From the NCBI GenBank assembly GCA_036417435.1, contig CM070906.1, positions 47,009,396 through 47,073,395 on the forward strand: DNA of 64,000 nucleotides. The letters are read 5' to 3'. Below, piece by piece: positions 1 to 11,782 of the stretch. Positions within the stretch are counted from its first letter, which is position 1. Each line of letters starts with the position of its first letter. This DNA is from Inia geoffrensis (Eukaryota > Chordata > Mammalia > Artiodactyla > Iniidae). Under the pieces are notes generated by a model, which searched no databases, was not told where the DNA came from, and saw nothing but the letters and a program-made list of their open reading frames with translations. Both the position numbers and the translations under genes were made by a program.

Positions 1-310
1 CCTCAACCTTTCTGCTACATCTCTGAATGTAGGAAAGCTATGATTTGATTTACATCTTAAATTCAGCGATAGACACAGATTGCCTTTTCTGTGTGAGGAA
101 ACAATGCCTGCAGTCACCATGCATTTTCATGTATGCAGCTGTGACCCGGGCGCTTTCAGAAGCATAGCATAGCACTTACTACATCAAATATGCATCTTAA
201 AAGCATTTCTCTACCTGCTCTGAATTTTGATTTGAAAGAGCTGGTTAGAAGCCAAAGTGGGATTAAAAAAAAAAAAGATCTGCAGACTTTAGGATAAAAA
301 ATGCATAATA
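1..310. other. single-copy intron sequence
   Basis: AT-rich FOCAD intron sequence up to the first SINE. No exon, RNA gene or repeat recognised. Confidence 0.5.
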
Positions 311-647
311 GGGACTTCCCTGGTGGCTCAGTGGTTAAGAATCCACCTGCCAATGCAAGGGACAAGGGTTCAATCCCTGGTCGGGGAAGATCCCACATGC
401 CTCAGAGCAACTAAGCCCATGTACCACAGCTACTGAGCCTGCGCTCTAGAGCCCATGAGCCACAGCTACTGGGCCCATGCACCACAGCTGCTGAAGCCCA
501 CGCCCCTAGAGCTTGTGCTCCACAACAGGAGAGGCCACCGCAGTGAGAGGCCCGCTCACTGCAGCGAGGAGTGGCCCTCGCTCACCACAATTGGAGAAAG
601 CCTGTGCACAGCAACAAAGACCCAAATCAGCCAAAAAAAAAAAAAAA
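311..647 (+). repeat. long-form cetartiodactyl tRNA SINE (CHR-2-like)
   Basis: Begins gggacttccctggtggctca, carries the tRNA-like A and B boxes (ggttcaatccc), repeated 'cacagctactg' blocks, the extended 3' part (gaggagtggccctcgctcac) and an A-rich tail. Antisense to FOCAD. Confidence 0.9.
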
Positions 648-1433
648 GCATAATAAAAATTGTTAAGATTCCACGATGAATATTACTATAAAAAAGAAAA
701 ATTAAACAATAATTGTGAGTCATTATCTATCCTATAGAGTCTGAAGACAATGCATTTCATCCTTTCCAGAAAAAGAAGACTTGGAGCAAAAATTATTTCA
801 ATTTTGACATTTTTGACTAATTTTCTTTTTTCTTTAGGTCTATAACGCAGATAGGGAAAAGATAAGATCTCTTTGAAAAGAGACTTCATATCACAATGGT
901 TCTGCCCTCACAATGAACCTTTCCCAGGATCCCCATTTTGAGAGGCAGAGTTTTAATGCAAAGGTGTCTGCCAGTGTCAGAAGTCTGGAACTAATTTAGG
1001 TACAAGGTGATGGCTGGGGGGAAACACACAAATATAGAGGGGTCCAAAACACCTATTACTAAGTTACATACTTGATTGGGGGGGGCAGCGGGAAACTAGA
1101 GATAAGATAAATAGGCTAAGGCAAAAATTACAACATTTTATGCTCTTCAAGACATTTATCAGCAAATTACCATATCAATTTTCAAATTAAGCATGCACAC
1201 TTAGAAGAACTTATAAAATATTTTCTAGTGGCAATTGCTAACTGGAAGATTGTATAATATGTATAGATTATTATTTAGGTCTGATTTTAAATCCCAAGTG
1301 TAAACTCCAGGTGATTGGAACCATAAACTGTGAACAAAGACTTCCCTGGGTGGGAAAGAGGAGAGAAAAGAGGAAATGAAAACAGAAGCAAAACATGCAG
1401 TGCCACAGAATCAAACTGCAAATAGACAGATGG
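648..1433. other. single-copy intron sequence
   Basis: AT-rich, with a G-run near 1078-1087. No exon or confident repeat seen. Confidence 0.4.
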
Positions 1434-1541
1434 GGGACTTCCCTGGCAGTCCAGTGGTTAAGACTCTGCACTTCTACTTCTGGGGGCTTGGGTTCAATCC
1501 GTGGTTGGGGAACTAAGGTCCCACATGCCGAAAAATAAAAA
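1434..1541 (+). repeat. short tRNA-derived SINE
   Basis: Starts gggacttccctggcagtcca, has a B-box-like ggttcaatccg and ends in an A-rich tail. It is flanked by the perfect 10-bp target duplication AGACAGATGG (1424-1433 and 1542-1551). Confidence 0.88.
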
Positions 1542-1551
1542 AGACAGATGG

Positions 1552-2495
1552 CCCTTGGAACGTATTATTGGCTATGCTTTCCCGATTACTGCCCTAGCTT
1601 CTTTCTTATCCTCAACTCTACTGAGCTTTCTCAGGGACAGATCTGACACTGATACCCCCTTCTTTCCCACCTTCTTTTTCCTAATTTCTGTAAAAAATTT
1701 CATTTATCCATTAAAGCAAGAATTCACAAGCCCTCTGAAATTATATGCAAAATTTTAAGTACATGTACATGTGTACATTTTCTAGGGGAAGGTACAAAAC
1801 TTTTATGAGATTCTCAAAGAAGGTCCTGACCTCCCCTCCAAAAAAGGGTAAGTGCTAGTAAATTAAAGCTAAGTATACCTAAGGTAATTACTGCAATTCA
1901 GCCTTGTTAAACTCCTGCTTCCAAAAAAAACTATAAAGTACGCTTCTGTTTCCCAAAAAAAGTTATATATGATGTGCCTAGAAATGGTGGCTCCCCAACT
2001 ACTGAAGCTTCTGTAACTTCAGCAAAATAAAACATATTAATGCATTCTAATGGTTCCAAACCCTATGGCAGCTTGACTGTAAAGTACAGACAATTTAATA
2101 ATGGTGTCATGCTTCCTTTATGCTAAATAAAACCAAACATCTACACCTCAGGAGATCCCTTTAGATAATATATTCAACTGTTGAAATAATCAGCTCCCCA
2201 AAAAGCAAAATGCTTATTTTGACAACAGAAACATACGACAATAGCTGATGGTCAAAAAATCAAAAAAACACTTGATTTTTTTTCAAGTGTTACAGGATTC
2301 TAAGCAACCTCATTAAGAAACAATAAATGCAATAAGGAAATCTGCATAGAAATGAAAAACAATAACAACTACTCTTAATTATAGAATAGGAGGTTTATTT
2401 TCAGGAACTTAGGAAAAGTAGCTTACCTCCAGAAATAAATGTAAAAGGGAATAACACTGAAAATTCATTGGACTTAGTAAGTATACAAAAATATT
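1552..2495. other. single-copy intron sequence
   Basis: AT-rich, with several short A-runs. No gene or repeat family recognised. Confidence 0.4.
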
Positions 2496-2900
2496 ACAGA
2501 ATAAATAAAATGTGATATATCCATGCAGTGAAATATTATTCAGCCATAAAAGGAATGAAGTACTAAATCATGCTACAATGTAGATGAACCTTAAAAACAT
2601 TATGCTATGTGGAAGAAGCCAGACATAAAAGGCCACATATTGTATGACTTTATTTATATGAAATGTCCAGAAGAGGCAAATCCAGAGATAGAAAAGTAAG
2701 CAGTGTTTTATATCTATAGTAGGAGGTATTAGAGAAAGACTGCTAATAGGTATGGGGCTTCTTTTGGGGGTGATAAAAATGTTCTGGAATTAGATAGTGG
2801 TATAGTTGAACAACTTTGTGAGTATAATAAAAACCACTGACTTGTATATTTTAAAAGGGTAAATTTTATGGTATACAAATTATATCTCAATCAAAAAGGC
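2496..2900 (+). mobile_element. old LINE-1 3' end
   Basis: Carries the eroded L1 tail wording 'gaaatattattcagccataaaa', then 'ttaaaagggtaaattttatgg' and a terminal 'tatctcaat'. Strongly 5' truncated, no coding left. Confidence 0.75.
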
Positions 2901-3059
2901 ATTAAAAAATATTCCAAACTTAACTCAGTCATATACTGTTTTAAAGTTAATTAACCTCTTTCGATTTTAGAAAAATTCACATGTATCATGTGAAGCATAC
3001 TGCCAATGTAAATAATCATAATAACTTGGATTTCCCTTACAAAGAAAATAAGTTCAAAT

Positions 3060-3175
3060 CAGAATCTCATTTATTACCTCAATATCCACGGTTGATATCT
3101 TTATTGTGCCCATTTTAAAGATGCAGATGTAGGAGGAAAGAAAGTTAACTGTCTTTGTCTAATGTCACTATGAAA
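3060..3175 (-). repeat. degraded MIR-like fragment
   Basis: Contains the MIR-like order 'gtgcccattttaaagatgcaga' then 'gttaactgtctttg...aatgtcac'. Low conservation. Confidence 0.35.
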
Positions 3176-3204
3176 TAATATAACATTGTTGAGTGTTTTA
3201 ACCA

Positions 3205-3415
3205 TTTGTCCAATGATTTCCAAACCTATTTCCACATCAGAATCTCTTGAGACTTTTTAAAAATACATGGATTCTACGTACCCACACTGGCTCCCACCCA
3301 AGCTTTCTAAATCAGAATCTATAGAGGTGGGGCTTCAGGATCTATAGATTAAGTGAATTCCCAGGGATTCCTACTATGTCCACATCTAAAGCATATCTAT
3401 ATCTCGACTGCCACT
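3205..3415. repeat. MER5-type hAT fossil
   Basis: Shows 'caatgatttccaaacctatt', 'cacatcagaatctcttgagac' and 'aatcagaatctatagaggtgg', the typical order of MER5A-like non-autonomous Charlie elements. Confidence 0.75.
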
Positions 3416-3639
3416 AGTAAATCTGAAGGGAGTGGTAGAGTTGGGAAATCACCATTTTGAAATGATCACCGTGAAAATTAATGGGGGTGGGGCAGCTGTG
3501 AGTTTAACAAGGAACAGGACATTTGCATGGTCTCGTAGCATCTTCCCCATAGACTGCTTATTAGTTACAAGAAGAAGATGATAACTATACAGTAGAGAAA
3601 CCAGACATCACCTTGATGGAGTAATCAAAATTAAAATCA

Positions 3640-4195
3640 CCAGTGAGGGGCAAGATGGACATCAGTGTCTCCAGATATGATATCCTGAGAAAGACATAGC
3701 ATCACTTTTATAGTATTCAAAAATGTCAATGTTATAAAAGATAAAGGATGAGAAATTTTCCAAATAGTTCCAAATTTTAAAAGACTAAACAGATATGACA
3801 ATTAAATGTAATATATGATCCTAAACTAGAGCCCATACACTAAAAATAAAAAGGAAAATGGTATGAAAGGACATTATTAAAACAAATGGCAAAACTGGAC
3901 CAAATGGAATATGGGCCATAGATAAAAGTATTATATCAATGTTAAATTTTCTTGATTTCATAACTGTACTCTGGTTATATATGAGAATATCCTTGTTCTT
4001 AGAAAGCACACCCTACTGAATATAGGTAATCTACTCTCAAATATTTTTTAATTATATAGAGAGATGGACAGGACAATGCAAATGTGGCAAAGGGTAAAAA
4101 AATTGATGAATCTGGGTAAATGGCATGTGGAAACTTTTTGTACTATTCTTGCACCTTTTCTGGAACTTTAAAATTCTTTCACAGTAAGTTTAAAA
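3640..4195 (+). mobile_element. probable old LINE-1 (L1ME-like) 3' tail
   Basis: The order 'acaattaaatgtaatatatgatcct', 'ctctggttatatatgagaat', 'ggaaactttttgtactattctt' and 'tctggaactttaaaattc' resembles a widespread ancient tail. Family is assigned from memory. Confidence 0.45.
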
Positions 4196-4224
4196 ATGAA
4201 ACCTTCAATGACTTCCCACTACTC

Positions 4225-4545
4225 TTTTTTTTAATAAATTTATTTATTTATTTATTTTTGGCTGCGTGGGGTCTTGTTGCTGCGCGCGGGTTTTCCCTAG
4301 TTGCGTCAAGCGGGGACTATTCTTCGTTGCGGTGCACAGGCTTCTCATTGCTGTGGCTTCTCTTGTTGCAGAGCATGCGCTATAAGCACGTGGGCTTCAG
4401 TAGTTGTGGCGCACAGGCTCAGTAGCTGTGGCGCACGGGCTTAGCGGCTCCAAGGCATATGGAATCTTCCCAGACCAGGGATCGAACCTGTGTCCCCTGC
4501 ATTGGCAGGCAGGTTCTCAAGCACTGTGCCACCAGGGAAGTCCCC
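4225..4545 (-). repeat. long-form tRNA SINE (CHR-2-like)
   Basis: Antisense copy: T-rich tail at the left, ending ccaccagggaagtcccc. Bounded by repeats of cccactactcttt. CpGs remain, so it is moderately young. Sense relative to FOCAD. Confidence 0.88.
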
Positions 4546-4559
4546 CCACTACTCTTTAA

Positions 4560-4795
4560 AGAAAGCCCAAAGCCTTTGCCATGGTCTTGCATCTTCTAAG
4601 CCATGCCCACCTCCCCTGGGCCTCTGTCTTGGCCTCTCCCTCACTTGAACACTAAGCTCCAGGCACCCGGCCTCCTGTTAGGTCTCCTGGGGCACCAGGC
4701 TCTCTCACACAGCAGCAGCTAGGCACATGCTTTTCCCTAGATCTAGAAATGCTCTTCCTGCACTCTTCGCATGGGTAACTCCATCTCACACACCA
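4560..4795 (+). mobile_element. LINE-2 3' fragment
   Basis: Pyrimidine-rich text with 'gctcttcctgcactcttcgca' and 'ttgaacactaagctccagg' matches the L2 3' end style. Heavily diverged. Confidence 0.45.
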
Positions 4796-4799
4796 AAGT

Positions 4800-5670
4800 G
4801 GGTATAAGAGAGAATGCAAAAAGGGTTTAATGCTGAGAAGAAGCTAGTTATCAAAATTAAAACTGGAGCTACATTTTGACATCCACAACTACAAACTGGT
4901 CTTAGTGCACTTTGTGTCAGTATTTACCTTGGGACTTTCTCTTGTTTCTGTTTGATGGCCCTAAGGAATGAATGTATTTGCCTTAAGAGATAAGTGAAAA
5001 AAAAAAAAAAAAAAACGGTATGAATCACAAAGTACCTCAGTCTTTTGGACACACATCTTTAAGTTCTTAAAACTAACTCTCCATCTAAATAAACTCATAA
5101 CACTGCACAAAGAGATGCACAAATACACATGGAGTACATAAATTTCATCTACTCAGGGTATCACCATCCATCACTATTGGCCTTATCACCCATTTCAGAG
5201 CACACCATCTGCCGAAAACATTTAATATTCCCTTATTTCAGAAAGTACAGCTTGATGTTGATCAGACCAACCCTTTCCACAAATAAGATTCTCAACATTT
5301 GATATTTGTACATGTCAGCCACTGTCTGGCACATCAGAATGATGCACAAATTCTGGAACAAGCAGTTACTGCTCATGAATTCACAGCTATTTCCTCACTT
5401 CAGCTGAGGGAAGAGAGATGTTAAAAAGATTGCCATAATATGAATACGCAGAGGAAAAATTAAAAGCAAAAGTACATGATAAAATTTTAAGGGAAAAAAT
5501 GGCATATTACAGAGAAAATGAGCCTCTAATAATTTATGAATCATAAAAATTTAGTTTCGCCATTCTTGCTTGCAAGCAAAATACCAGGCAAATGTTGGTT
5601 CTCTGCTGCACTTCCCATATGGTCAATGTTACAGAATGTTGAAATAACTTAAACATAGTGTGTTATTAAA
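4800..5670. other. single-copy intron sequence
   Basis: Contains an A-run at about 4998-5015. No exon or repeat recognised. Confidence 0.4.
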
Positions 5671-5682
5671 AAGTGGAGTTCA

Positions 5683-5910
5683 GGGGCTTCCCTGGGGGCG
5701 CAGTGGTTGACAGTCCACCTGCTGATGAAGGGACACGGGCTCGTGCCCTGGTCCGGGAGGATCCCACAGGCTGCAGAGCGGCTGGGCCTGTGAGCCATGG
5801 CCGCTGAGCCTGTGCGTCCGGAGCCTGTGCGTCCAGAGCCTGTGCTCCGCAACGGGAGAGGCCACAACAGTGTGAAGCCTGCATACCACAAAAAAATTAA
5901 AAAAAAAAAA
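5683..5910 (+). repeat. CHR SINE with an internal 15-bp duplication
   Basis: Bounded by perfect copies of aagtggagttca (5671-5682, 5911-5922). The gagcctgtgcgtccg unit near 5815 occurs one extra time compared with the other copies in the window. A-rich tail interrupted by TT. Confidence 0.93.
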
Positions 5911-6042
5911 AAGTGGAGTTCAAACTAACCAAAAGAAAATTCAGACCAAACAAAAAGGGCAGGGGAAAAATAAGCCTGAAGTAAAGGATATCTTACTAGT
6001 CGCTTTTTTTTTTAAACTGATTAGTATAAAAATTGTTCACAG

Positions 6043-6248
6043 TGGGGCTTCCCTGGTGGCGCAGTGGTTGAGAGTCTGCCTGCCGATGCAGGGGACACAG
6101 GTTCGTGCCCCGGTCCAGGAGGATCCCACATGCCGTGGAGCGGCTGGGCCCGTGAGCCACGGCCACTGAGCCTGCGTGTCCGGAGCCTGTGCTCCACAAC
6201 GGGAGAGGCCACAACAGTGAGAGGCCCACGTACCGCAAAAAAAAAAAA
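6043..6248 (+). repeat. CHR SINE sharing its target duplication with the next L1
   Basis: Typical ~200-bp copy. The word aattgttcacag stands before it (6031-6042), after it (6249-6260), and again after the adjoining L1 (7003-7014). Confidence 0.93.
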
Positions 6249-6260
6249 AATTGTTCACAG

Positions 6261-7000
6261 GGTGGGAATGTAAATTGATACAGCCACTATGGAGAACAGT
6301 ATGGAGGTTCCTTAAAAAATGAAAAGTAGAACTACCATACGACCCAGCAATCCCACTACTGGACATATACCCTGAGAACACCATAATTCAAAAAGTCATA
6401 TACCACAATGTTCACTGCAGCTCTATGTACAATAGCCAGGACATGGAAGCAACCTAAGTGTCCATCGACAGATGAATGGATAAAGATGTGGCACGTATAT
6501 ACAATGGAATATTACTCAGCCATAAAAAGAAACAAAACTGAGTTATTTGTAGTGAGGTGAATGGACCTAGAGACTGTCATACAGAGTGAAGTCAAAAGGA
6601 AAAACAAATACTGTATGCTAACACATATATATGGAATCTAAAAAAAAAAGGTTCTGAAGAACCTAGGGGCAGGACAGGAATAAAGACGCAGACATAGAGA
6701 ATGTACTTGAGGACATGGGGAGGGGAAAGGGTAAGCTGGGACAAAGTGACAGAGTGGCATGGACTTATATATACTACCAAATGTAAAATAAATAGCTAGT
6801 GGGAAGCAGCCTCATAGCACGGGGAGATCAGCTCCATGCTTTGTGACCACCTAGATGGGTGGGATAGGGAGGGTGGGAGGGAGACGCAAGAGGGAGGAGA
6901 TATGGGGATATATGTATATGTATAGCTGATTCACTTTGTTATAAAGCAGAAACTAACACACCATTGTAAAGCAATTATTCTCCAATAAAAATGTTAAAAA
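6261..7000 (+). mobile_element. 5'-truncated LINE-1 (ORF2 end and 3' UTR)
   Basis: Starts abruptly at ggtgggaatgtaaattgata inside the ORF2 tail, passes 'gacccagcaatcccactact' and 'atggaatattactcagccat', and ends ccaataaaaatgtt plus poly(A). Ends directly in the target duplication at 7003-7014. Confidence 0.92.
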
Positions 7001-7055
7001 AAAATTGTTCACAGGTAAAAAGGGGCTTTTAAAGTTTTTGAAAACAGTTAAATGA

Positions 7056-7430
7056 CTAAACCAGAGGTCACAAACTGTTGCCCTTGGATTGCATCCTGTA
7101 AGCAAACGTGTTCGGTCTGCCTACCCTGTATTTTCAAAACTTGGAATTGCTTTCCAACATTTATTAGTGAGGATATTTCATATCAAATGTTATTAATATT
7201 GAAAGATCTGAAGGTCTGGCAACAATGAAGCCCCACTGCCTCCCTGCAACAATTGGCCAGTAGTTCTCAGTTGAACCAGCACACTGGAAACCATCTAGGA
7301 AGCTTTGAAAAATTACCAATGCTTGAGGCTGACCCCTACTCATTCTAGGGAGAGCCCAGGGAACTAATACATTTAAAAGTTCCTCAGAGGGCTCTAACGG
7401 TGCAACCAGAATTGAGACTCCTGGGCCTAG
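7056..7430. repeat. hAT-type DNA transposon fossils
   Basis: 7060-7150 ('ccagaggtcacaaactgttgcc') is MER20-like. 7250-7430 ('agtagttctcagttgaaccagc' ... 'accagaattgagactcctgg') is MER5-like. Both diverged and non-coding. Confidence 0.5.
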
Positions 7431-8180
7431 AGTTTTACACTTGACATATGCTCTTTGTTTAATCACAGCAGTCAAATGTGCTTCACTGTTCTTCCAGTTT
7501 ACCCCCATCCTAAGAGGCACTGGGAATTGAAACTCCATTTAAATATCCCCATTTAATCTTGTCTAAGCCACTGAAGTATAGAAGGGTCCAGTGGCACAAA
7601 ATGAACTTTGTTGGCTACACACACTCTAATCTGATGTATCTCAAAGCACGGTGGGTAGATCACTTCTGTATTCAAATCTCTTGTTAAAGTGCATGTTCCG
7701 AACACATATATGAAAAACTCTGAGCAAGAGCTCCTTATGCACTGTAGACACTAAAAAACATCCTTGGTTAGTAGAAAGGTGCTGAGGGCTCTCTTCCCCT
7801 CCTGTTCCTACCAGCATCTACTGTCTGACCATGCAGAACACTAACTTGTTGGGGTCATGGAGTTACTCATCGAACAGAGAGCAGTGAGGTTTAAATCTCA
7901 CTTGCGTCCACACGTGGCTTGCTCTCATTGGATTGCTTTTCCATTAGAATTGCTGTTTGGTTCTGCTCTTGGACTCTCTAATGTCCATGGTAGATGCAGT
8001 AAGATGAACTTGGTGCCTTGGTGCCTAAGTTAAGAGCAAACAAACCTTTTGCCTTCCTAATAGGGAACAGAGGCCAGGAGACATGATTAACCACTCAAGA
8101 CCCCTCCCAGTTGACCCCAAGGGGCTCCCTGCAGCTAAGTACTACTAAGTTCATATATGGTACCACTAAGTTCCCAGGGG
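7431..8180. other. single-copy intron sequence with possible MER5 debris
   Basis: 7610-7710 has weak MER5-like wording. The rest shows no exon or confident repeat. Confidence 0.3.
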
Positions 8181-8189
8181 CTCAAGCAA

Positions 8190-8370
8190 TATTGCTCAAG
8201 CATGATCCACAAATGACCTATATCCATCAACCAGCCGCTGTATTCCTGAGTCTCATTGCAAAACCTACTGAATGAATGAGAATCTCTGGCAAGTGGGCTT
8301 GAGAAGCTGTACTCGTAACAAGCTCCCCAGGCGGTTCTTAGGCACAGGAAGTTTGAGAGCCACTGAGCTC
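8190..8370. repeat. MER5-like fossil
   Basis: 'tactgaatgaatgagaatctctgg' followed by 'ggcacaggaagtttgagagccactgagc' is the diagnostic tail of MER5A-type elements. Confidence 0.55.
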
Positions 8371-8536
8371 TGGGTTCAACAAAGAGAAGACCCACTCTAA
8401 AGCTCCTTCAGGAAAGTCACAGGAACCAAGGGAAGCCACTGGCTAACATTCTGGGTCCTCACATCTCCCTCTCTCTTCACTCCCTAACTGGAATGACTTA
8501 AGCAATTCAGGGCAGACCCATTTAAAATGACAACAT

Positions 8537-8964
8537 AAATACCCAGAAAAGAAACAGCTGGATCATGTGGCAGTTCTATTCTTAATTTTTTGAGGAATCT
8601 CCGAACAGTTTGCCATAGTGGCTGCACCAATTTACCTTCCTACCAACAATATATAAAGGTTCCCTTTTCTCCATATCCTCTCCAACACTTATTTCTTGCC
8701 TTTTTATAATAGCCACTCAAACGGACATGATGTGATATCTCACTGTGGTTTTGATTTGCATTTCCCTAATAAATACAGTGATGTTGAACATCATTTCCTG
8801 TGCCTGTTGGCCATATGTAGGTCTCCTTTGGAAAAATGTCTACCCAGATCCTCTTCCCATTTTTTAATCAGGTTATTTCGTTTTTTGCTGTTGAGTTGTA
8901 CAAGTTCTTTACATATTTTAGATATTAACCCCTTATTGGATATATGATTTGCAAATGTCTTCTT
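8537..8964 (-). mobile_element. inverted 5' half of a twin-primed LINE-1
   Basis: This stretch reads as L1 ORF2 3' sequence on the minus strand (for example 'aggcacaggaaatgatgttc' and 'gcagccactatggcaaactg' in reverse). It abuts a forward L1 3' half, the standard product of twin priming. The outer left end carries an imperfect target duplication (aaaatgacaacat). Confidence 0.8.
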
Positions 8965-9521
8965 CTGGGTATTTATCAGAAGAATATGAAAACACTAATT
9001 CAAAAAGATATACACACCCCAATGTTCATCACAGCATTATTTACAACAGCCAACATATGGAAACAACCTAAGTTACCCATAGATGGATGTATGGATAAAG
9101 AAGATGTGGTATATATGTACAATTAAATACTACTTAGCCATAAAAAAAGATGAAATCTTGCCATTTGCAACCCCTGGATGGACATTGAGGGTAGTATGCT
9201 AAGTGAAATGAGTCCAACGGAGAAAGACAAATACCATATGATTTCACTCACATGTGGAGTATTAAAAATAAATAAACAAACAAAATAAACCATACAAAAG
9301 CAAACAAATAGATACTGAGAACAGATTAGTGATTACCAGAGGGGAAAGGAAGTAGGGGGACAGAGAAACAGATAAATGGGATCAACTATACGGTGACAGA
9401 TGGAAACTAAACTTTTCGTGGTGAGCATGCTGTAGTGTATATAGGTCAAAATATAATGTACACATGAAATAGTAATATAAACCGATGTTACCTCAATTTT
9501 TTAAAAAATTTTAATAAAAAA
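8965..9521 (+). mobile_element. forward 3' half of the same twin-primed LINE-1
   Basis: Runs from ctgggtatttatc through 'cattatttacaacagccaac' to a poly(A)-like end with 'aaaaattttaataaaaaataa'. The word ctgggtattta occurs at the junction and, inverted, at the far left end, so the break is at homologous L1 positions. Right-hand duplication aagatgaccacat follows. Confidence 0.82.
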
Positions 9522-9535
9522 TAAGATGACCACAT

Positions 9536-10350
9536 ATTCTCTTTTACTATAATTCAAATTAATCAGCTATTAGGACAAAAAGAAGTGAGAAACACTTAAA
9601 ATCCAACTGTATAGTAGCAGAGTCCTTGATACCATAAAAACACAGATGAGTTTCATGCCCAGAAAGCTTATAATTATTTGTCATACTACTTCCATTTTAA
9701 ATCAATCCTACGGCATAACCAGGGAACACCTTTCCGTGGAGTTCTAAGCTTCTCATATCCTTTTTATGCTTTCATACAGAGCTCATCAGCCTTCCTCTCC
9801 AAGGCTGGATGATATTGCTAACCAACATGTGGTAAAGAAGATTCTAAAACAGCATGACAATTTTATGCTTGACTCAGGCAATCATAGCTCTCTTGAGGGA
9901 AATCTGCTCTCCAGGCTCACCTCTCCTGTGTTTCTGCCCACAATCCCCCCTGGAGGAGCTTAAGACTCTTATACACTCGATTACACTCTACTGATTTATA
10001 GTGCCAAACAGCCATTCACATAAGGGCCCTCCATAAACATTGCTGGATTATGCCAACTCAGGTGACTGATTCTGGTTCTCTTAATGTGCCACCACTCCAC
10101 AGACAAACCTTATATATCCAGTATGATTTCAGCTCCTCAAACTAGGCTCCCTATCCACACCTTGCATCTATTGTCTTCTGAAAACAAGACTGCAGTTAAA
10201 AGCACCAACTACTGGAGAAAACTAATTATAAATAGGAAAACAGGTGAAACATTATAGGTAACAAAGTTTAGCACTTGCACACAGTGAGGACAATCAGTAT
10301 GAAAATGACACTAACTCTGATTCTTCTGTGTGACGGAAAATTTCCTTCTA
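9536..10350. other. single-copy intron sequence
   Basis: No exon, RNA gene or confident repeat. A 65-codon open frame at 9766-9963 has no recognisable features. Confidence 0.4.
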
Positions 10351-10354
10351 TCAT

Positions 10355-10865
10355 CATCAAAACTAGTGCTTCTTAAACTTAAAGGTGCCTGTGAACTACC
10401 TGGAAAATCTTACTAAAATGTGGGCTCTAATTCAGATAATCTGAGATGGAGTCCGAGATTCTGCATTCCTAACAATTTCCCAGGAACTGCTGATGCTGCT
10501 CATAGCTCTGCTACTTATAGCAGGTGGGGAAACAGCAGCATCAGCGTCAGTGTCAGTGTCAGCATCAGCATCACCTGGGGGCTTGTTAGACAAGAATCCT
10601 GAGTCCACCTTAGACCTAAGGAAAGAGAATCTGCCATTCAACAAGGTCTCAGGTGATCAGAATGCATAGCAGACAGCCGCTAACACACCATCTTATACTC
10701 ACTGTCAATCAGAATTGCCTGGGACCTTTTTGAAACTACAAAAGCTTAGGCCTCATGGCAGAGAATCTGATTCAGTTGGTCTAGGGTATTTCATTGTTCC
10801 TATTTTTGTTTGTTTTTAGGCATACCCAGGTGGTTCTGAGCAGCCAGTGTTGAGAACCATTGAAT
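10355..10865. repeat. cluster of MER5-like fossils with a TCAGTG-type microsatellite
   Basis: At least two elements: 10355-10660 and 10670-10862. Markers are 'ctaattcagataatctgagat', 'agcatcacctgggggcttgtt' and 'cagaatctgattcagttgg' styles. Between 10531 and 10572 a six-base repeat (cagcgt/cagtgt/cagcat) has expanded. Confidence 0.7.
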
Positions 10866-10869
10866 TAAA

Positions 10870-11065
10870 AATACCCAACTGGGTGGAGGAAAATATAGAG
10901 CTACTGCTAATCGCTGAGGAATTTGAGGGAATGATGAAAATATCCTAAAATTGGTTATTGCAATGGTTACCTGACTCTGTGAATATACTAAAAACCATTG
11001 AATTGTACCTTAAATGAGTCAATTGTATGGTATATGAATTATTCTCAATAAAACTGTTATATAAA
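10870..11065 (+). mobile_element. old LINE-1 3' tail
   Basis: 'aaaaccattgaattgtacctt', 'atggtatatgaattattctc' and 'aataaaactgtt' form the standard L1M terminal text. Confidence 0.7.
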
Positions 11066-11491
11066 AATGTAAAACTTCAATAGCTATCCTATTTTAAAAT
11101 AGGTAAATAACTCCAACTGAATAACAATGAAGTGGAATTATTTGCCATCCTGGAACTCTGGCCCAAGAGGTTGAACTTCTTTCAAAAAAAGAGAACACAG
11201 ATGCTTATATGACTCATCTAGAAACATTAAGTTCTGCTCATCTACTTCTTAGGTTCATTTCTGGTTAAGGTAATGCATATTTTAAACAGAAAAGCAAATT
11301 TATCAATTTTGAAAACTTTCTCCTGCACACCCAAAGTTTCCATAGTATTTTCAAATAAATAATTTTCCTTTTGCTTCCCCAATTTAAAATAAACCAAGTT
11401 AACTAATAAGTTAACAATGAATTAACTAATCCATTGTACTACATTCTTCCATCTTTTCTGTTTTTGAAAACATTCAAAAAACATGTTAATA
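11066..11491. other. single-copy intron sequence
   Basis: AT-rich. Nothing recognised. Confidence 0.4.
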
Positions 11492-11635
11492 GGGACTTCC
11501 CTGGTGATCCAGTGGTTAAGACTCCACGCTCCCAATGCAGGGGGCCCGGGTTCGATCCTGGTCAGGGAGCTAGATCCCATGTGCCATAACTAAGACTCGG
11601 CACAGCCAAATAAATAATAAAATTTTTTAATTAAG
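11492..11635 (+). repeat. short tRNA-derived SINE
   Basis: gggacttccctggtgatcca head, B box gggttcgatcctgg, 'taactaagactcggcacagcc' tail and an A/T-rich end. Confidence 0.87.
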
Positions 11636-11782
11636 AAAAAATATATAAAATGCAAATCTGACCTTGTTTTTAAAAAGTGCCTTAAGAAACTCTCGATAAT
11701 GTGCTCATAAAAATAAAGATGATAAATAGCACTAAAATATCAGGAAAATTATACTCCAATAAAGACATTTAAAAAAAATCAG

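Noticed and set aside
6043..6115. tRNA-like A and B boxes in the SINE heads
   Set aside because: They are the internal promoter of tRNA-derived SINEs, not functional tRNA genes; no cloverleaf with an acceptor stem closes.
5649..6384. Several Pro/Gly/Ser-rich frames of 60-115 codons, repeated near 11800, 21000, 23500, 28100, 31000, 37800, 44700, 48200, 52800 and 60100
   Set aside because: All lie in CHR SINE bodies, which have few stops in several frames; they are not genes.
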